A stretch of DNA of 9,955 nucleotides. It comes from Patescibacteria group bacterium. GTDB taxonomy: Bacteria; Patescibacteriota; Minisyncoccia; Phycocordibacterales; UBA2100. Shown here one piece after another: positions 6,079 through 9,955 of the stretch. The stretch lies in contig WFWP01000017.1 in assembly GCA_015491055.1 (NCBI GenBank), positions 1 to 9,955 of the forward strand. Reading direction: 5' to 3'. A program made the position numbers and the translations under genes. The notes under the pieces are model-generated. The model worked only from the letters and a program-made list of their open reading frames with translations, was not told the origin of the DNA and made no database searches. Each line of letters starts with the position of its first letter. The first letter of the stretch is position 1.

Positions 6079-7443
6079 ATGACGGAACAAAAAACAAAAT
6101 CGGCATTGGAAAGAGTTTTAATAAAAGATTTAAAAAATCATATTGGCAAAGATGTAAAAATTGCCGGGTGGGTGAGCGCTATTCGCGATCATGGAAAAGT
6201 GGCCTTTGCGGTGTTGAGAGACAGGACCGGTACCGTACAGGCCGTGGCAAGCGAAGAATATAATGACACCGCCTTGCCCGATACACGGAAGTTGCGCGAT
6301 CAGTGGGTTGCGGAGATTGTGGGAGAAGTAAAGGAACGGCCGGATAAAATGAAGAAAGACGAATTAAACGGCGAACTTGAACTTGGTATAAAATCGGTAA
6401 CGATTTTAAGCGAGGCGTCGGAGTTGCCGTTTGATATGGAAGCAGATTTGAATTTGGACACATTGCTTGATTATCGCCCGCTTACAATTCGCAGGCAGAG
6501 AAGCAGAGACATTTTCACCGTTTCCGCAACAATCGTTCGGGAATATCGCAATGTATTGATAGAGAATGATTTCACAGAATTTCAAGCGCCCGCATTGGTT
6601 GGAGGTGATGCCGAGGGTGGGGCGGAAGTGTTTAAGGTGGAATACTTTAATGATAAAGATGCCTTTTTGGCAACAAGCCCGCAATTGTATAAAGAAATCA
6701 TGACGGGCGCATTTGAACGAGTATTCACCATTGCCAAAATTTTCCGAGCGGAAAAGAGCGCAACCACTCGGCATTTGGCCGAGATTACACAGATGGATTT
6801 TGAGATGGGATTTATCAAAGATCATACCGATGTTATGGATATGCTTGAAAAGGTGACGAGAAAAGTTTCAGAAAAGGTTGCTGAGAAGCATGGGGATATT
6901 TTGGAACGCATGGGTACGCGTCCGGCATCGTTGCCCGAGGGTCCGTATCCACGGTTCACTTTGCGCGAGACACAGAACATCTTGAAACAAGAATATGGAA
7001 TTGATGCGATAGGTGAGCCGGACTTGGAGCCGGAGCATGAGCGCAAGATATGCGAATATGCTTTGAAAGAATTCGGTAGCGATTTTGTGTTCATTACCGA
7101 GTTTCCAACCAAAAAGCGCGCTTTCTATACCTATCCCGATCCGAACAATCCGGAATGGTCATACAGTTTTGATCTGCTTTTTCGCGGATTGGAGATAAAC
7201 AGCGGAAGTCAGAGAATGCATAATTATGATCAGATGGTGGAAATCATAAAAGAGAGAGGCATGGATCCGGAAGTTTTCTCTTTCTATTTGCAGATGCATA
7301 AATACGGCATACCTCCGCATGGCGGTTGTTCAACCGGATTGGAGCGATTTACCGCGCGCATGCTTGAATTGAAGAATGTAAAAGAAGCGGTTCCGTTTCC
7401 GCGAGATATGAACAGAATTGATGTTTTATTGTCGGGGAATTGA
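6079..7443 (+). CDS. aspS: Aspartyl-tRNA synthetase, archaeal/eukaryotic-type (possibly non-discriminating)
   Basis: This class IIb synthetase charges tRNA-Asp in the cytoplasm, and possibly tRNA-Asn as well. An N-terminal OB-fold anticodon-binding domain (about 15-110) contains G30-W-V-S33. The catalytic domain has the aspartate-binding block G-G-D-A-E-G-G-A-E-V-F (175-185), S-P-Q-L-Y-K-E (200-206), motif 2 F-R223-A-E, S-F-D-L-L-F-R-G-L-E-I (363-373), and motif 3 G-G-C-S-T-G-L-E-R423-F. The 454-residue length and absence of the roughly 120-residue GAD insert separate it from the ~590-residue bacterial type. AsnRS is less likely given the G-G-D-A-E-G-G and S-P-Q-L-Y motifs. At the OB-fold site where discriminating archaeal-type enzymes carry Trp and known non-discriminating ones His, this protein has Ser33, so specificity is open. 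The ATG lacks a Shine-Dalgarno sequence. The gene follows trpS by 45 bases. Confidence 0.93.
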   Translation: MTEQKTKSALERVLIKDLKNHIGKDVKIAGWVSAIRDHGKVAFAVLRDRTGTVQAVASEEYNDTALPDTRKLRDQWVAEIVGEVKERPDKMKKDELNGELELGIKSVTILSEASELPFDMEADLNLDTLLDYRPLTIRRQRSRDIFTVSATIVREYRNVLIENDFTEFQAPALVGGDAEGGAEVFKVEYFNDKDAFLATSPQLYKEIMTGAFERVFTIAKIFRAEKSATTRHLAEITQMDFEMGFIKDHTDVMDMLEKVTRKVSEKVAEKHGDILERMGTRPASLPEGPYPRFTLRETQNILKQEYGIDAIGEPDLEPEHERKICEYALKEFGSDFVFITEFPTKKRAFYTYPDPNNPEWSYSFDLLFRGLEINSGSQRMHNYDQMVEIIKERGMDPEVFSFYLQMHKYGIPPHGGCSTGLERFTARMLELKNVKEAVPFPRDMNRIDVLLSGN

Positions 7444-7457
7444 TTTTGTGTAATCAA
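7440..7457 (+). terminator. Hairpin overlapping the aspS stop codon
   Basis: TTGATT (7440-7445) and AATCAA (7452-7457) form a perfect 6-bp stem with a 6-base loop; the first arm contains the aspS TGA. Only a short ATTGTTG follows, so termination would be weak. It is the only terminator-like structure after aspS that I can see. Confidence 0.25.
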
Positions 7458-7485
7458 ATTGTTGCGAGTTGCATATTATGATAAG

Positions 7486-7526
7486 TTTTGCGCAAAATAA
7501 CATTGTGTGTTATATGTAATCATATA
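7486..7526. repeat. Two short inverted repeats upstream of the 413-residue gene
   Basis: TTTTGCGCAAAA at 7486-7497 is a perfect 12-base palindrome. TATATG (7511-7516) and CATATA (7521-7526) form a second inverted repeat with a TAAT centre. The second overlaps the predicted promoter spacer and -10, a typical operator position. The core TTGCGCAA also occurs at 34-41. Regulatory function is inferred from symmetry and position only. Confidence 0.35.
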
Positions 7527-7530
7527 TAAG
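7503..7530 (+). promoter_or_regulatory. Candidate promoter for the unknown gene-vanX unit
   Basis: A -35-like TTGTGT (7503-7508) and a -10-like TATAAG (7525-7530) lie 16 bases apart. Predicted transcription start is near 7537, leaving a leader of about 19 bases before the ATG at 7556, without a clear Shine-Dalgarno sequence. Confidence 0.4.
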
Positions 7531-7555
7531 TGTCTTACGAATTAATGTTTGGAAT

Positions 7556-8797
7556 ATGAAAGAGAAAAAACCGTTTGAATTACATATAACCGGCAATGCT
7601 AAGATGGGTGATATAGATAAGTTGGCGGAAGAAGGCAGGGTCGGGCGCACTCCGCATCTCGGTCAACAAAACATGGTTGCGGGAGACGGAGCATGGACGA
7701 CTTTTGCAACCAATGTATTGGAGTTATTGTATGATTTTAATATAGGCGCCAAGGACAGATATCATCACCCTCATATCAAGGTTGATGAGCGTGGACATAT
7801 TGAAAGGATACACAATTCCCATGATGACAGAATTACCTATTCGCAACCGGAAGTGACCGAACATCACATGCGCACTATTAAGAAGGCGTTTCCCGATACC
7901 GCAATTGAAAGGTGGTCGGACTTTATTCATGAAAGGAGAGAGTTGGTTTTTGATGTGTTGAAAATCATAGGTCCTTACCTTGTGGAACAAGGATTGTTTG
8001 AACGAAAGATCGATGAAGAGGGGAATGTGTTTAAGTACGGTCAGGGTAACAAACCGAGAACATGGGAACAGGTTGTGAATGACGGTATAGTGCCGATTAC
8101 TTCAAAACACAAAGGTTGGTTGCTCCCGAATGTGGTTAATGTGCTACTGATGGCGTTTATAGATTCTGTTGAGTTGAAAACCGATGAAGTTCATCACATA
8201 TCTGGCGCGGAGATGGGTAAGTACATAACCGCTTATGAGGAGGATCTGAACAATATGTACGATATGTTAAGGAAAAAGTTTGGATTGCATAATGTTGTAA
8301 GGTTTAACTTGCATCTTGGCGCCTCCGCAAAATTTATTACCGTTGTAAAAAGAAGTGATGACTTAAATGACTTGATTGCATCAACGCAAGCGTATCAAGA
8401 CTTTTTGAAAGAGAAGGGCGAGAAGTTCTCCCTTATGGCGAAAAACGGGGCTTCCAAAAAAGAAATCGGTGAAGCGGCTAAAGAGATGGAAGAGCAAATA
8501 GGCAAGAAAGTTAAGAGCAGATTGAGAGAGGCGGTAAGAGAGCAAATGAAGTTGGGAAGAGAGGGTATCTTTGCGGATATTTCAAGAATTGAAACCGGTT
8601 CCGATGGTAAGTTTCGGTTAGGCGCCGTTACTCATGAAGAGTTGTTAAATCAACATGATGGGAACCCTGCGAGAGAAGGTGTATATGCGCATAAAATAAT
8701 GCAGGAGTTGACATTAAATCAGTTGGCCGCAATACTGGAATTGGTGCACAAAATAAGAAAAGAGATAGAACGAAGAGATAAAAACAATAATAAATAA
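7556..8797 (+). CDS. Conserved-looking hypothetical protein, 413 residues, histidine-rich N-terminal half
   Basis: I do not recognise this protein. It has no signal peptide and no convincing membrane segment (the most hydrophobic stretch, near 190-202, is short), so it is probably cytoplasmic. Histidines cluster at H70, H71, H73, H81, H86, H89, H103 and H104, with later H213-H214, H245 and H253. They are interspersed with acidic residues, as in metal-binding or hydrolase active sites, but I cannot match them to a known motif. Charged helical stretches at about 285-335 and 385-410 suggest coiled-coil or helical-bundle parts. Codon use resembles its neighbours, with no sign of recent transfer. 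It starts at an ATG with no Shine-Dalgarno sequence, 112 bases after aspS, and ends 6 bases before the vanX-type gene, implying one transcript and perhaps a shared role. That it is a real gene is secure; its function is unknown. Confidence 0.85.
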   Translation: MKEKKPFELHITGNAKMGDIDKLAEEGRVGRTPHLGQQNMVAGDGAWTTFATNVLELLYDFNIGAKDRYHHPHIKVDERGHIERIHNSHDDRITYSQPEVTEHHMRTIKKAFPDTAIERWSDFIHERRELVFDVLKIIGPYLVEQGLFERKIDEEGNVFKYGQGNKPRTWEQVVNDGIVPITSKHKGWLLPNVVNVLLMAFIDSVELKTDEVHHISGAEMGKYITAYEEDLNNMYDMLRKKFGLHNVVRFNLHLGASAKFITVVKRSDDLNDLIASTQAYQDFLKEKGEKFSLMAKNGASKKEIGEAAKEMEEQIGKKVKSRLREAVREQMKLGREGIFADISRIETGSDGKFRLGAVTHEELLNQHDGNPAREGVYAHKIMQELTLNQLAAILELVHKIRKEIERRDKNNNK

Positions 8798-8803
8798 AGT
8801 TAT

Positions 8804-9517
8804 ATGGAGTTAAAAACAATACGCTCGGTGGAAGAATTTCAAAAAATTCCCAAACATGAAAGGAAGTTTGCATATTTGGAAACGAGGGCTATGGACGCTA
8901 TTGAAGTCGGCGAAAATTATGAGCCCATAATACCTTTTCAAGAAAATCCGGAAGAAGGTTTGCGAATATTTTTTGAACCGAACAATGAATATTCCGCTCG
9001 CAAGACGGTAACCGAGAAAGTTTACCAAGCGGCGCGAAACCTTCCGGACGGCATACATTTCATGTTATATTCCGGATTTCGCCCCATTGAGGTACAGCGG
9101 AAATTGTTTGACGAAATATACGCCGAATTCAAAAAAGAAAAACCCGAATTGAATGAACAAGAACTTTGGGAGTACACCACTCGCATGATTGCCGATCCGA
9201 GCGGTTGCCCTCCGCATACCACCGGCGGAGCCGTAGACTTGACGCTTTGCGATAGTTCGGGCAATGAATTGGACATGGGTGGCAAAGTGGATCATATTGA
9301 CAATTGCGAGACATTTTGTGACGGCCTTAATGGTGAGCAAAAACGCAACAGAGACATATTGTTTGAAGCTATGACAGGCGCGGGGTTTGTAAATTTGCCT
9401 ACGGAATGGTGGCATTACAGTTACGGGGACAGATATTGGGCCGCTTACAATGAATTGCCGGAGACACTGTACTCTCCGAGACACATATCCGAGTGCCCGG
9501 GCAATTATACCAGGTGA
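8804..9517 (+). CDS. vanX: VanX-type D-alanyl-D-alanine dipeptidase (peptidase family M15D)
   Basis: This zinc metallopeptidase is predicted to hydrolyse D-Ala-D-Ala in the cytoplasm. The zinc ligands are H138 and D145 in P-P-H-T-T-G-G-A-V-D-L-T-L and H204 in E201-W-W-H-Y. E201 is the catalytic base and R93 in S-G-F-R-P the transition-state arginine. These match VanX/DdpX in order and spacing. At 237 residues it is slightly longer than VanX (~202), with extra N-terminal sequence. There is no signal peptide, as in VanX. No vanH, vanA or VanRS-type neighbours are present, so a housekeeping role in recycling or salvaging wall peptides is more likely than glycopeptide resistance. A related L,D- or D,D-dipeptide specificity cannot be excluded. 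The ATG lies 6 bases after the upstream stop codon with no Shine-Dalgarno sequence, suggesting cotranscription and perhaps reinitiation. Confidence 0.9.
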   Translation: MELKTIRSVEEFQKIPKHERKFAYLETRAMDAIEVGENYEPIIPFQENPEEGLRIFFEPNNEYSARKTVTEKVYQAARNLPDGIHFMLYSGFRPIEVQRKLFDEIYAEFKKEKPELNEQELWEYTTRMIADPSGCPPHTTGGAVDLTLCDSSGNELDMGGKVDHIDNCETFCDGLNGEQKRNRDILFEAMTGAGFVNLPTEWWHYSYGDRYWAAYNELPETLYSPRHISECPGNYTR

Positions 9518-9522
9518 GTTTT

Positions 9523-9565
9523 GCTTGCAGATATCGTATTTATGCAATAAGCATTTGTTTATTTT
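9523..9565 (+). terminator. Possible terminator after vanX
   Basis: GCTTGCA (9523-9529) can pair with TGCAATAAGC (9543-9552) as seven base pairs with a 3-base bulge. The T-rich stretch 9554-9565 follows. An alternative short stem is ATGC (9542-9545) with GCAT (9551-9554). The structure lies in the 46-base gap between vanX and the convergent malic enzyme gene. Confidence 0.35.
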
Positions 9566-9955
9566 ATCTGTTTGCACATCTTTCTACCGCTGACGCCACC
9601 GCATTGGAGACATTTTGATCAAACGGATCGGGTATAATTTTGTTAGGTTCAGGATTATCAACCAAAGACGCGAGAGCTTCCGCGGCCTTAAGTTTCATTT
9701 CGGTTGTTATTTTCTTTGCTCCCGAATTAAGCGCGCCCTTGAAAATTCCGGGAAATACCAAAACATTGTTAATTTGATTTGGATAGTCGCTTCTTCCCGT
9801 TGCAACTATGAAAGCGCCGGCTTCTTTTGCATCTTCGGGAGAAATTTCGGGCGTGGGATTTGCAAGGGCAAAAACTATGGGTTGTCCCGCCATGCGTTTT
9901 ACTTGCTCTTTGGAAAGCGCATTACCCACCGATACTCCGATGAAAACATCTGCGC
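9564..9955 (-). CDS. mae: Malic enzyme, C-terminal part (runs off the right edge)
   Basis: Malic enzyme oxidatively decarboxylates malate to pyruvate, making NADH or NADPH and CO2. About 129 C-terminal residues are visible and the reading frame stays open to the window edge. The fragment starts at A-D-V-F-I-G-V-S, part of the nucleotide-binding domain. It continues through F-A-L-A-N-P-T-P-E, A-T-G-R-S-D-Y-P-N-Q-I-N-N and F-P-G-I-F-K-G-A-L, all hallmark malic enzyme blocks, and ends shortly after I-I-P-D-P-F-D. It stops there with no fused phosphotransacetylase domain, so it is the short bacterial form rather than E. coli MaeB's fused type. A GTG at 9929 is internal and is not the start. Cofactor choice cannot be read from this part. 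It converges on the vanX-type gene with a 46-base gap. Confidence 0.95.
   Translation of the reverse strand, partial: ADVFIGVSVGNALSKEQVKRMAGQPIVFALANPTPEISPEDAKEAGAFIVATGRSDYPNQINNVLVFPGIFKGALNSGAKKITTEMKLKAAEALASLVDNPEPNKIIPDPFDQNVSNAVASAVERCANR

Noticed and set aside
8804..9517. Vancomycin-resistance cassette
   Set aside because: Only a VanX-like dipeptidase is present. The neighbours are an unknown protein and malic enzyme, with no VanH, VanA-type ligase or VanRS regulators.

Overview
The window looks like an ordinary chromosomal stretch from an AT-leaning bacterium with short intergenic gaps. I infer Candidate Phyla Radiation (Patescibacteria). The reasons are a short archaeal-type aspartyl-tRNA synthetase without the bacterial GAD insert, a shortened RelA/SpoT protein, a cytoplasmic VanX-type dipeptidase, an N-terminally anchored surface protein ending in Ig-like domains, and no recognisable Shine-Dalgarno sequence before any start. 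UGA acts as a normal stop at five genes, which argues against the UGA=Gly lineages (Gracilibacteria, Absconditabacteria). The lineage call is family knowledge plus inference; no rRNA or other marker is present.

Layout. A family I inorganic pyrophosphatase gene (152-685, +) is followed by a repeat-bearing gap and then a large secreted or membrane-anchored modular protein of 840 residues (832-3354, +). That gene converges, with a 15-base gap, on a RelA/SpoT homologue (3370-4950, -). A divergent promoter region (4951-5073) separates the RelA/SpoT gene from a trpS-aspS pair (5074-7443, +). A second likely unit starts with an unrecognised 413-residue cytoplasmic protein (7556-8797, +), followed 6 bases later by a VanX-type D-Ala-D-Ala dipeptidase (8804-9517, +). 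The C-terminal part of a malic enzyme enters from the right edge on the minus strand (9564-9955).

Functional links. Two aminoacyl-tRNA synthetases, pyrophosphatase (which removes the PPi they release) and the (p)ppGpp enzyme form a translation and stringent-response neighbourhood. The dipeptidase points to peptidoglycan peptide turnover, and the unknown gene in front of it may share that context.

The most notable signals are a 126-base in-frame tract in the surface protein in which 41 of 42 codons end in C and 24 are GCC, extended -10 boxes only a few bases before several start codons (leaderless or near-leaderless transcripts), a perfect 12-bp GC-rich inverted repeat at the 3' end of trpS, and the unknown gene paired with the dipeptidase. 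I found no tRNA, rRNA, CRISPR array, insertion sequence or defence cassette.
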